From Lumbricus rubellus (taxonomy: Eukaryota > Annelida > Clitellata > Crassiclitellata > Lumbricidae): 64,000 bases of DNA. The position numbers and the translations under genes were made by a program. The notes below the pieces were generated by a model. That model was given only the letters and a program-made list of their open reading frames with translations. It made no database searches and was not told the DNA's origin. The stretch spans positions 28,752,981 through 28,816,980 of the forward strand of contig OX243815.1 in assembly GCA_945859605.1 (NCBI GenBank). Direction: 5' to 3'. This document shows, piece by piece, positions 36,901-49,000 of this stretch (position 1 is the stretch's first letter; every line of letters starts with the position of its first letter).

Positions 36901-39900
36901 GTCACCAGGCGCAAAAAAAAATTGTTGTGTTTCCGGTAACCCAACCGACCCATTTTTACGGCCGCGACTCAAATATTTTTGTAAAAAAGTTTTATTTTAA
37001 AAAAAATCCCCAAAAATTTAAATAAATTTTTTTTAAAACATTTGTATTGACATAACATAAGAGACGTCGACAAAATTAAATTAATAGGACTGTTTCTAGA
37101 GCAGTTTTAGGTGCAGACAGACGGGAAATAGGCAGTTTATACTTGCTTAGAAAACGTACTTTGTTTCAGCGTGCAAAAAAGACTAGTACCCCAACTAGTA
37201 CTTTTTCGGATAGTCACTGCATAAAAATATTTTACAAAATAAAAATATTTTCCGACCTACCTACCCAATTTTTTTTAGCTCTGTTACCGGAAACACAACA
37301 TATTTTTTAGGCCCCATTACACGGCAAGTATGGGTAGATTGGTGGATGCAGGAAAACATGAATTTAAACTATAAAAATGCCCATTCAAATTGTAAACACA
37401 AGTTATAAACTGATTTTCATGAAAGGCACTCTATAATTATTCACTTACAATTACAATAATTACCTGTAATACGTGAAATTCAAAATCCGTGAAATTCATT
37501 TACAATGTTTAATATTTCTCCTCTAAATTCAAATTGGGTATTCAATATGAAAAAACAGACTAAGCTCATTTTTTATCTGCAGTTTCTAAGGAACGGGGCT
37601 GTCCAATGTCCATTATAATATTATTTACGCAGGGAGGGAGTAAATTAATTTAGGCAATTTGCATACAGAAAAACATACGCAATATTCCGCACTCACCTCA
37701 TTTCGACACTCGTTTCAAGCCAAAAACAAAACCAACAAACAATCTGACTTAGTCTTACCTTTAGTTCTATTATCATTGTCCGCTCCCAGTTCCACATTGG
37801 TCGAGTAGAGGTCCACAAGTGCAGTGTGCCAGGTTCCATCGCCAACAACTCGTTCGCCAAGCAAGCTCTGCAAAAAAACCGACACAGACCAGACGAATCT
37901 TGTACATAGCAGCGCCATCTGCATTCCGTCGCGGCGGCACAACCTAAATCGCTGCCGCCGCATGCCTACGACGAACGTCGCCCTCGTTGTCGGCGTCGTC
38001 GGTGGCGGAAAACCATCAACCAACGACGAACACAAGCGCACGACGCTGCTGGCCCCGCTGTCCAGTTAACGCCCGCTTAACTCAAGCCGTCCGTCCGTCC
38101 GTCCATCCGTCCGCATGGCTCGGCCGCAAATTCATGGAATTCGGAAGAGGCTGCGAAAGCTACAAAGGAGGACCGGTCTTCTTCTTCGCGAATAGATAAT
38201 CCGACGGTCGGACGGTGTCATCTTCGCGGCAAGATGAGCTGTCCGATCAGATAACTCATGAATGATTGCCGTTAAGAAATTCTTGGTGCAAACCGTATGC
38301 GCCGTTGTGTTCTTCGCGCCCGTTCCTGGCCGCGCGGCACTCTGCATGTGTGCGTGTGTGTCTGTGTGCGCATGTGTGTGTATTTATGTGTGGATGTGCA
38401 TGTGTGTGTATTTATGTTTGGATGTGCATGTGTGTATGCGTGCGCGGGTGAGTGCGCATGTGCGTGTGTGTTAGGGTGGCACTCAAAATAAAAATCTGTA
38501 ATTTGTATCTTCCCACCCCCCAAATATGTTTAAAATGTTAAAATAATAAGGCTCGCAAAATTTGGAAGCACTATAATAAAAATTTACTGGTAGCTGAACG
38601 TGGTTAAAGTTTTTAGCATTGGACAATGTCAATTTCCATGCTGTTTCAATGGGTAAGATACGTTACTATGAAGGGTATTCACTATTGCTAAGTTAGTGAT
38701 GAGCAATTGAGCACAGCACTACTGGTGAGCAACAGGAGACCCCTTAGTAACTAGAAATGTCCTGCAGTGCCTCTCAGCCACTTGTTACAGAAAATGATTC
38801 TGTTTTCATAGTGACCAAGGACACCATTGAATGAATCAGCGACATTGTTGACCACCATCAGACTCTCTGGCAGTCTCTGCTCATATTGGAGCAATATAGC
38901 ATACTCAGAAATGCTTTCTCAAGTGCTAGGGTGAAGGACTGAAGGTCTTAAGGACCAAGAACTCCTGTGACATTTTAATTGCCACAAGAAACTGTTAAGT
39001 ATGTTCTGACAACCATCGCTGCATTTGTATAGTAACAGTGCCATGCAGCACAACATGTCAAGGAGTTTGTCCATGGGTTTCTTTACTTAGGTCTGTGACC
39101 ATTACTTCCTTCAAATCCAGGGGAATCATTGTCTCAGAGAAAGTGAGACCCTTTAGTATTTCAACTACAAATGACTACAGAAGGAATTGATTGCTGAATC
39201 GGCAACAGTTTTGTTGTTTGTCTGCATGCGTCAAACTCATGCGGAAGATTCAAGAAAGATTCGAGTCGTTGCGCGGATCAGGTGTGGCACATGCATGTGT
39301 GTACACTGTACAGTCACTTAATGTACAACTTCACAACTGCTTTGAACTTTTTGAGAGCTGACAACTCACGTTTGGTGACGTTTATTGAGAGTGCAATAAA
39401 TAGCCTTTAAAACTGTATGTGGCCTTGCCTTCCATCTAGGCTATCTAGCTTTAGGATGGGCCCCAGGAGCATGGGCATTGGATACGCACATATTCCCGAC
39501 TTTCTACTCCTTCTAAAAATATCAGTGCCAGGTGAAAGAGCTCATAGTGGTACAAACAGTCTTGGCTGAATATCATTGAACTGGATGAGCTCGATAAACT
39601 CATTTTGCATCGGATCCAAACCAGTGCAGTTGCTGTCACCTTTATACCGTTTTTCATACCGGTCTGCTTCAAATTCGTATAGTATACATGAATCTCCAAA
39701 TCTATTAAATTATATCTTGATGTTATGTCACTGGAGGTCCCATCTAGTGTTGAACACTTTGGCATCGACTAATTCCATGATTTTGGTCTGTACAAACCAA
39801 GCTCGTAAGCTTTTGTACAAACAAAACACAGGCACCGTCATGTAGGTATATAGTGCTGGAAGTTGTATGAAATGACATACATACATAGATGATACATGTA

Positions 39901-42900
39901 GACAATTTAGCCTTTTTTCTGTTTATCCGTCTTATTATAACAACAACCAACAATTGGTAAAGTTAAAAAATTACAAGAAAGTTGAAGAAACATTATTATT
40001 CTTGGTCAGTATGAACAATGAGTCACAGCACATCCTGTTCTCTGTAGATATCAGCTAATTCCATACGCGATTTCAAAGAAATTATGTGATATGCTACTAT
40101 AAACTACCTACGCGCTCAGCTACCTCTAAATATTCTTCAATCGGAATAAAATTTGTAACACATGAGTTTCTTGTCATAATGAACATTTTGAGGGGGTGGG
40201 AAACTGGATTAGTCAAAATTATTTTTTGGCCATGCATTCCGTTGTCACCCTAGTGTGTGTGCTTGTTTGTGTGTGTGTGTGTGTAGGTGTATGTGTGTGG
40301 TGTGTGTGTGTGTGCATGTGCATGTGGATCAAAGCCATGCAACCCCCCCCCCACCCCTGAGCAGAGCTAAAGAAGAGCAGATTGGCTGTGATAAAGCACA
40401 GCATCAGAAGCAGTTGAGCGCGTTGTTGACTGACTGGCGCCGATCGTAGCAGCATAGTCAGGTGACTTCTTATCTGGCGATGGACATTAATGAGATGTTG
40501 AAAGCACGACTCGAGTACAACGCATGCAGTCATAAAATACAGCTTTCCAGTTAATGTCTCTGTTCGTTGCACTGCTTTCCAACCCCTTAATTCCAACGTA
40601 GCTGGCTCAATAACTTCTACAGAACTGGTTTAACTGCCTTTCAGCAGTCAGTATTAAAGTATCGACTCACTGCAGAAATGCTCCTGTCCCTTAGAACAGA
40701 TACATGAATAGGGCAGAAGCACAAGAGCCTCTAGAGCTGAGTTAATTTTAAGGTGCTATACAGGTGACATGAGACATCCACAGACAGTATAGTTCCTAAA
40801 CATATAGTGATAAATAGAATACTCTGGAGATTCAGACCCAGCTGACTTAAATTCTCAGTGGTTAAAATGGTTTCGGTGAGCAGTGGGAACACTGAATGTG
40901 TGTGTCCAGTGGGAACGCAGAAGAGAGTTTTATTGGAATGCACGTGTTTCCAGTGTTCCATGTACATATGGTGAGCAGTGGGAATGCAAGCTAAGAATTT
41001 CAAGAGCAGTGGGAACGGCGTTCCCACCCACTTTAAGCCCTGGCTTTTCTGCAATTTCACACCACAGAGGGTCGTAATTGCAAATACTTTAAATGACTAC
41101 ATGGCCTTGGACTTTTCAGTGCTATCTTTGTATCACTTCAGAAAATGGCCGCCCACCGAAAGCCTACAGAAGGATAGATGGCAAACCACAACTGCATGTT
41201 TTAAAGACAAATCGAATTCCGCAATTCTTAAACTGTATCCATGGTAGAGTAACAACTGCATAACATGATGCAACAAAATAGAGCATGCAATGCATAGCAG
41301 CATGACTGCTGTCAAATTTTAATTGGCTCAAAAATTCACTGTATAAGTAAACAAAATTTGGAGAAAAGGCAGACTACAGAATATACTTCACAGGCAGCGT
41401 TGATCAATCGCATTAAGATCGGAGTTGTGCAACAACAGACAGATAATTATTTCCATAGGATTCTGACTAAAATTTTTTTCAACATATCATTATGTATGCT
41501 GTATCTTGAAGTGGACTGTGCACAATGACAACAGCAGCAGTATAGAAGTTGTTAGAGTAGATGAAAATCAAGCAACTGTCCAACATTCGATATTCAGCCC
41601 ACAACGTTAGGTTTAATAGAGGGCAGAATGCAAAAGCATCACACAACTTGTCAAGTTCAATATGCAAAATAACAACATTTTGTCAAGTGCATCTCTACCA
41701 CAAACTCTGGGACAATTTGAGACCAATCCGGGACATGGGACGCACAAGGCCGATTCCGGGACTGTCCCGGCGAATCCGGGACGATTGGCAGCCCTAGATG
41801 AATGGCGACACTGAACATTGAACCTACCGAAAGACATAGAAAAGAAGAATTGCTTAACAGGAATAGCAAGCAATAGCATGCACGAAAGGACAATTATTTT
41901 AAGCAATAGCATGCACGAAAGGACAATTTAAGCAATAACTGCACTTTGAGAGAAGTAGCAAACTCCATCACAGGACTCCATAAAACGGGGGACACGTGGG
42001 TGGCGACACCTCACCGGCCTCTGCACACTGCACGGGTCTCGTGGAGTCAAGCTTCACGAAGTCACTTGACATGGCACATCGATCATGGCAGCAGCAAAAC
42101 ATGCATAAGCAACGCCAGCACAGCAAATAAATCCACAGGAAACGACAGACACGAGCTGTCCATTACGACAGGCGTTCGTACACTTATAATTGGACTTATA
42201 GACGTACTTATTCACGCGTGGCGCACAAGCTAACGAGAAAACGACGAGCGCCGTGCCCCGTCATAAATAAATCAAATTCTTCGCGGCAGCATTCTTCTTG
42301 TAACCGCTCTGATTTCGTCGGTCTGTCGCGCTTCTCGGCCGGGGAATATCGGCGACTGTCGTCAGCAGATGGCCGTGCAAAACTACGCTTGGACTGCACA
42401 GACTTTATGCCGGCGCTGGAAAGGACATCCATTGCCAGAAATTTATCTGGCTCATCTCCCTCCACTCAGAAGCGCGCAGAATGATATTATGATTGATGAG
42501 GTATACATGTGACAAAACTGTACCAGTAAGTCATTGGCGGCTAAATACATCGCGGACAAATGCAAGTCGACATGGACTTCGCATCGTGGAATGACCGAGG
42601 AAAGCGCTTTGCAAAACCAGATGGTTTGTCCTGCTCAGACATCAACGCTAAGACCACAGAGTGTCGATATATTTTATCAATTTGACAATAGAGATCATTG
42701 TGCTGTTTATATTAGAGCAGCAGGCACAGTTAAAATGGATTGTGACATTACACTCAACTGTTTCATGTTCCATAATTATATGTAAACATTCACACACAGC
42801 TTTATCATTCTTTATACAACAAATACATTCATGTAAACTGAGAAAACCAGCAGGGATCCATTGAAAAAGATGTCGAATCTATTGCAAAAATATTTCCAAT

Positions 42901-45900
42901 TTCACAGTTAAAAACATCACACGGCATGACACGTTCATGTTAGTCAGTCACTTATATTGTTATGAATAAAAGTTTCAAATAAATTCAGGAATATTCATGG
43001 AATGGAGTGATGATAATGATTTGCGATGGCGATGATCAGGGTTTAAAGTAGGTGGGAATGTGTGGAACAACGTTCCCACTGATCTGAAATTTCTTGGCTT
43101 GCATTCCCACTGCTCACCATGCATGGAACCCTGGAAACATGGGGGTTCCCCAAAAAACTTCATCAGCGTTTCCACTGCTCACAGTTGGCGTTCCTAATGC
43201 TCAGTGATCACCCAAACCACTTTAACCACTGTTGATGATGAATGATGATGATGATATCATTTAATCACACTTTGTCAAAGATGATAATAAAGAAAATGAC
43301 AAATAACACAGATTATAACCAAAATCTGTTCTCAGTTTCACCAACTATTAAAGACTGCTTTTTTGCTTGACCTGGGTTGGGAGCGCCTCTAAGTAGAGAT
43401 CTTGAAGGGGTGCTATATAAATTTTGCTCAATTGATTGAAATTCAATGCCATATTTAATGATTAATTTAATCAAACAATTTGGGGCAGGCAGTATACGTA
43501 GAAGAATTCTTACTTTGAAGTCGGCGCCAGACTTCATGTCCAAACGAAGTCGACCGTTTTCGAGGAGTAGGTGGACGAAGTCGCTGCTCATCGTCGAAGT
43601 CAACGCGACGAGTAGGCAGGCGGAATGAGTCGTACGAAAACGAACGGAGATGGAAAAACCCAGACCATGATGAAATAGATCGTCAATCGACGTCCAATAA
43701 TACTGCGTTCCGTCAAATCGAACGACTGTCGTCTCTAAAACAATAATAAACTTGTGTTTGTCACCACACAATGGATACCATACATGTATAAAACTCCAAT
43801 GCAGTGTCCGCTCTGCATTCGGGAGTGCCTCTGAGTAGTGAGAGCTTGAAGGGGCACCATAACAAGTGCACAAACAAACAAACAAATAATAATAGAGATA
43901 ATAGTCAATTAGTCATGAAATATAAATGGATATCATACATGTATGTATAATAATACATGGGGAGCGGTGGTCTAGTGGTGGCGTCGTTGCCTTGGAGCCG
44001 GAAAGGTTCGAGGTTCGAATCCACCTCGCCGTGTAAGGACCTTGGGCAAGTCCTTTACTCACAATTGCTCAGCGCTTCGGCGTGAAACTCCGGTGCAGTG
44101 TCCACTCTACATTCGGGAGCGCCTCTGAGTGGAGAGCGCTTGAAGGGGCGCTATAACAAGTGCACATACAAACAATAATAGTCATGAAATAAACAACTGG
44201 CATTGGTGCACGAAGCCGATTTTACCAGAAGTACAGCTGATCAAGCAGCTGCTTGCTATCCCAATCGAGCAGCTGGATCAATGTTCCCTCCCTTAGGGCA
44301 TCTGCCTGGGTCTTAAAACCATCAGTACACTAAATGGCAGATGATGTGGAAAATCTGGACGCTAAGCTTGTACGTGCAGTTGCATACAATCAATCAACTT
44401 AAATTCGTATGCAATTACAGTGTGGCCTGGTTAGACTGAAGTTTTCGGGTGATACAAAGTGTACAGTGTACACCATGCCACATGTAAAACGCGACTGAAA
44501 TTCAATGTTCAGCGCTACATTGTAGTCCCTGCATGTGACACTTTAAACAATAAAGCATCTTAAAATGAATAGTATCTGGAGACATAACACGTCTTCGCAC
44601 GACCTTCAGGCACTGATGCGTGAATCGAAAGCTTCTGTATAAATGTTCTATTACAGTTACAATTACATTACAAATCAGTTCACATTAAGAACGATGGACA
44701 AATCTGGAGCTCATAAAAGGGTTCACATCACACAAAGAATCCAGCATTTAACATTACATGTAGATTAGTGGGAAGCATGCTGGACTGTCAATCCACAGGT
44801 TGGGTATTCAAATTCTTACCATACCAGATTTGCCCCCTGCATTTTTGTGCTCATATTTAAACAATGAATGACCATGATTTCCCATCCACATGTTTGTGTG
44901 TATCAAAACCAGCCAAAATAATTCAAAGAATTAAAAATGCACAAAAACATTAAAACTTTTTAGCAGTCTTGTTCTTAAAATAAACGTTACCGCTGAAATT
45001 GGGATCCCAGAGGCGCAGTGGTGTAGTGGGTATGTTCGTTGCCTTGCAGCGAGAGGGTTGTAGGTTCCAATCCACCTCAAGCCGCCGTATAGGGACCTTG
45101 AGCAAGTCCTTCACTCGCAACTGCTCGGGCGATTTGGCGTGAAGCTCTGATGCAGTGTCCACGCTCTAGTCGGGAGCACCTTTGAAGAGGCGCTCTAGAA
45201 AAAAAGGAGGAAAAAACAAATAAAATAAAAAGACCCTGTGTTAACTGATTCCAAAGCGTTGGCAGCCGTTTGAATCCACGCCAAATCCCAAAAAATCGAA
45301 GGAGTGGACGGCTGAGGTGATGCAACCATTGCTTTTGGTACCCTCTTCACTACCCGTGCCAACAATCTAAGACTTCGACTTGTGTCACCTGAATTTTTTT
45401 ATTAAACAAATATATATATATATATGTAATATGTATAATTATATATACACACACTACAGTTTATACACACTGACCATAAACTTGAAACAATGCTCAGGAT
45501 TAGCAACCCAACTTTGTAGGTCAAGGTGAAGAAAGTAAATAAGCCAACATTTCATGTCCAAGGCTGCCTCTCACGCCAAGCTAAAGGAACTGCTCTTCGT
45601 CCTCTTTTTCTTCATCAAGGCTAATCATGGTCGTTTAGTATAGCATTCACTCCCTAGGTGGCAGCACCATTCAATTGTTTCCTTATTTCCTAGCATCTTC
45701 ACAAAAAACTGTTGATGTAGGGAATTTTCCAAATAATATGGCCCTCCATACACAATCTGCTATGGTAGATTCAACTACAATTTTAATGTTATTTAAGCCC
45801 AGCAGGTAGCTTTCACTAAATTTCCATCACATAAATTACTTAAAGCACATTGAAATTTTCAATCTCATTTCATCTACTATCTTATAATCTTCTGTGTATA

Positions 45901-45961
45901 TCTGATCTGTGGAAATCTTGTAAAAATTTCGATGTGACCTTGTGTGCGTTACAAATTTATT

Positions 45962-46017
<56 letters not shown>

Positions 46018-49000
46018 ATAATAATAATAATAAAAATTTTAATAATAATAATAATATTACAACAACTATCTCTCACATGACGATGAGTTAATCTAACCAT
46101 TTAACCCATTGATCGGTGTCTCAATCAAATAAATGGTCAACTGAAAGTCTAATCCAACACAACCAAAGCAAATTAACAATCATTCTTCAAGAATGACATA
46201 ACATCAATTCAAGACACACAAACCAAAAGACGCGCATAAAGCAGCACAACATCAATTCAAGATACACAAAGCAGCGCAACCAATCCGCCCCTTTAGTTCG
46301 GATCGAGGAGCAGCAAGACGACATACCCCGAGCGCAGACGGGTCCTCGGAAGCCAGTCGCCCTGCAGTCACAGATGAAACGATTCCATCCCTCGGTGCAC
46401 ACTCCCCCATGCAGGCACGGGTAGTTGGTGCACTGCGGTGTCGATGGCGCCCTGCAGAATGGCACCACTCCCTCCGCCTCCTGGCGACGTGCCAGCGCCG
46501 CCAGGCTTACGCGATCGGCGTTAAGCAGCAAGTCTCGAACGCAGCCGACGAAGCCGCGTGGCACCGTCGGCCCACGGGGCGCCTGGCCCCACTGCCCCAC
46601 CGTTGAAGAAGAGATGCCACCGCCGAGATAAACACGGCAATTTAAATCCGACCGGTGCGGCACCGAGGACCGGGTGAGGAGGCGGATGGCATGACGCACT
46701 TCGATGCCGTCGTCCACTTTGATGACTGCGGTCGCACCTTCGATGCGAAGCAGAACGCGGTGAGGGATTCCATCGTCTAAGGGCTTGTCCCCCTCCTCCT
46801 CCGTATCCACCGCTGAGGCAAACAACCTCAGCATCTTGGTCTTTGATTCGTCGCTGATCACGAGATACAGATATCCTGCAATGCACAATGGGAGCCACAG
46901 CGAATGTAGAGCGCGAGTAGAACACACGGATCAGAATAGAACGCTAGATAGCTTCTTAAGATTGCTTCTTCGCATTGTGATGATCATGTTGAAAACAAAA
47001 TTCAAAGTCGTACAGAACAAAAGCACCACATGATCCCCTGCTAGATTTTGTCCCAATCCTTTCCTTGGTGACCCTTTGATCTTATCTTGTCCACTGTGAG
47101 TCCGATTATGTGCAGTCATGAAAACTAGCGACATAGATCACAGATCAGCAAACAAAGGAACTTTCCAGCCCAGCACAGCTGTATAGCAACTTCTGCAGTA
47201 ATAGCAGACAAATAGATATTCATTTGCTATTCCTCAAAGACAGTAATTGCAAAGAACCTCAACTTCTGCAACTAAATTTGCAAAAGTAGTGCATTGGACG
47301 TCCAGAATCTGTGAGATTAGAAATGATTTCGTTAGATAAAAATTCGATTAAAAAATAGCTATGATCTTGAATGGCTTTAGCATTTATGCCCATCAACCAA
47401 GGCTCTAGGCATTACATTTCAGTCTCTGAAAATAGCATTACGAAGATAATAAGAAAAAACAAAATTCAGAATGAATCAAACCTCAAATGGAACCTTTCCT
47501 TAAAAAATCTATAAATTCACTGCCGCAGCAATAATGCACAAGGCATCAGTCAGCATTACAGGAAAACTAGTATGCAAGCGAAAATCTTTCTGGCAAAATT
47601 CTACCAGTAGGGTAATCAATAAAGAACAAACACTATCAGATAAAATGGTATTTAAAGCTGTTAACAGGAAGAAACCCAAATTTTTATTGAATGAAATGAT
47701 ATTTAAAGCTGCTAACAGAAAGAAACCCACATTTTTATCAGATAAAATGATATTTAAAGCTGTTAACAGAAAGAAACAGACATTTTATGGCAACTATCCC
47801 AAAGTCATAAGCTTTTTGCATTAAATTCTCCCATGTGCCTATCCTGACTGCAGTTAATCAGTCAAGACTGCTCTCATCAACCACTGAAACACACACGAGG
47901 AATACTCAACCTATTCATTGGTCATTTCTGACTGATTTTTCACTGATTGATTGACATTGACTAACGTTTGAGCATCTGCACTTCAAGGAAACTGCTGCTT
48001 CCGTCGCCCGCTTCTCCCAGAAAGCTGTGCAGCAGCAGACCATCCGCTTCGTTTGTCTGGAACGTGAACTCGATGGTGCTGCCATCTTGTCGGACATTCC
48101 ACTCGGGGAGCTCAAGGACAGATTCTTCGGTGGCAAACGTCACCGGCTGGAGTGTTTCCATGTCCTCGCACTTGTCGTACAGGTGACCTCCGTTCACTTC
48201 CACGAGACTTCCATTCAACCGTGACTTTGCGATCAGGTCAAGCAACAAGCCGTCGGCTCGATAGACAGCCTGCTCATAAAAGCACATTGAAGCATTGTTG
48301 CCACGGCCATAGTCAGGAGGAATTTGGGGATTTTTATTTGGGGGTGATTGAACCAATAAACCCCAAATACACCCATGGCATAAAAAAGCACTTTAAAATA
48401 TGCATAATTGGGCTACGTGTTGGCTTATTTTGGGAAATAATGTTGACAACGGGCAAGATACATTTTTTGGCATTCTTTATTGTAGACATGTCTAAAATTG
48501 ATTATAATATATGTAAAATAAATTTTAAGAAGCTATTGTTTGACATGCTATTTGTTTGCAAAAATGTGCAGGCTTCATCATAAAAAAAATTAAAATGTGA
48601 CTTATACTTTTAAAATAATTTTCTTAATATGAAGCTCATGAAAATTTTTAGATTGATATCGATGTTGATGGATTAGTCTGAACTAATAATAATAATAATG
48701 ATAATGACGACAATTTATATGGCACCGTAACGTGGCCATACCGCTTCAAGGGTGCCTCACAAACAGCTATTAAACTGCAGGATAAGCCTTATTGCCTTAA
48801 TAGATAAGTTTTCAGTTTTGATTTAAAAGGGTCCACTGAGGCGGCCAATAATGAACTAAATTTAGATACACCGTGTGGCAGTGGCTAAGGTTTTATCTAA
48901 AAGTATATTTATTTGGACAGAATGCATATTCTGTCAAAATTCATCCAAAAATGCAACTTTGACATTCAATTCGAACAGGACGGATGTTGGTGTTGGTTGC

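Larger units (their letters stand above)
35646..37758 (-). other. Intron within LNS4 (2.1 kb)
   Basis: Filled largely with mobile DNA: a SINE-2 copy (35,735-35,915), a decayed RTE-like reverse transcriptase end (36,105-36,560), a LINE tail with atacaata repeats (36,640-36,720) and a MITE (36,923-37,300). No exon seen. Confidence 0.75.
37868..43513 (-). other. Intron at the splice site 3 position (5.6 kb)
   Basis: Separates LNS4 first and middle exons, matching vertebrate splice site 3. Contents: a CpG-rich stretch (37,900-38,350), GT repeats and a TIR element (38,345-40,330), two inverted MITEs (40,856 and 43,037), a hAT-type end (41,690-41,797), short tandem duplications (41,840-41,940) and a second CpG-rich stretch (42,000-42,460). 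No cassette exon recognised. Confidence 0.7.
43735..46326 (-). other. Intron between EGF2 and LNS4 (2.6 kb)
   Basis: Holds three SINE-1 copies or fragments (43,795; 43,962; 45,011), a tRNA-like fragment (44,758-44,835), a TA microsatellite (45,409-45,450) and an ACT/AAT microsatellite (45,963-46,055). No exon seen. Confidence 0.7.

Noticed and set aside
38262..38523. Cys/Val-rich and His/Thr-rich frames
   Set aside because: GT/CA microsatellite artefacts.
40015..40150. Transposase gene inside the 1.78-kb TIR element
   Set aside because: No frame of useful length or motif in either strand; treated as non-autonomous.
33453..45205. tRNA genes suggested by box A and box B motifs
   Set aside because: Each lies at the head of a SINE copy with the same downstream body, and no acceptor stem closes.
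46409..47033. Plus-strand frames of 65 to 82 codons
   Set aside because: Antisense to the neurexin LNS3/EGF2 exon, which has clear homology and splice phases on the minus strand.
47534..47824. 96-codon + strand frame with a repeated NRKKP motif
   Set aside because: A three-copy 60-bp tandem repeat explains the frame; no start context, partner exon or homology.
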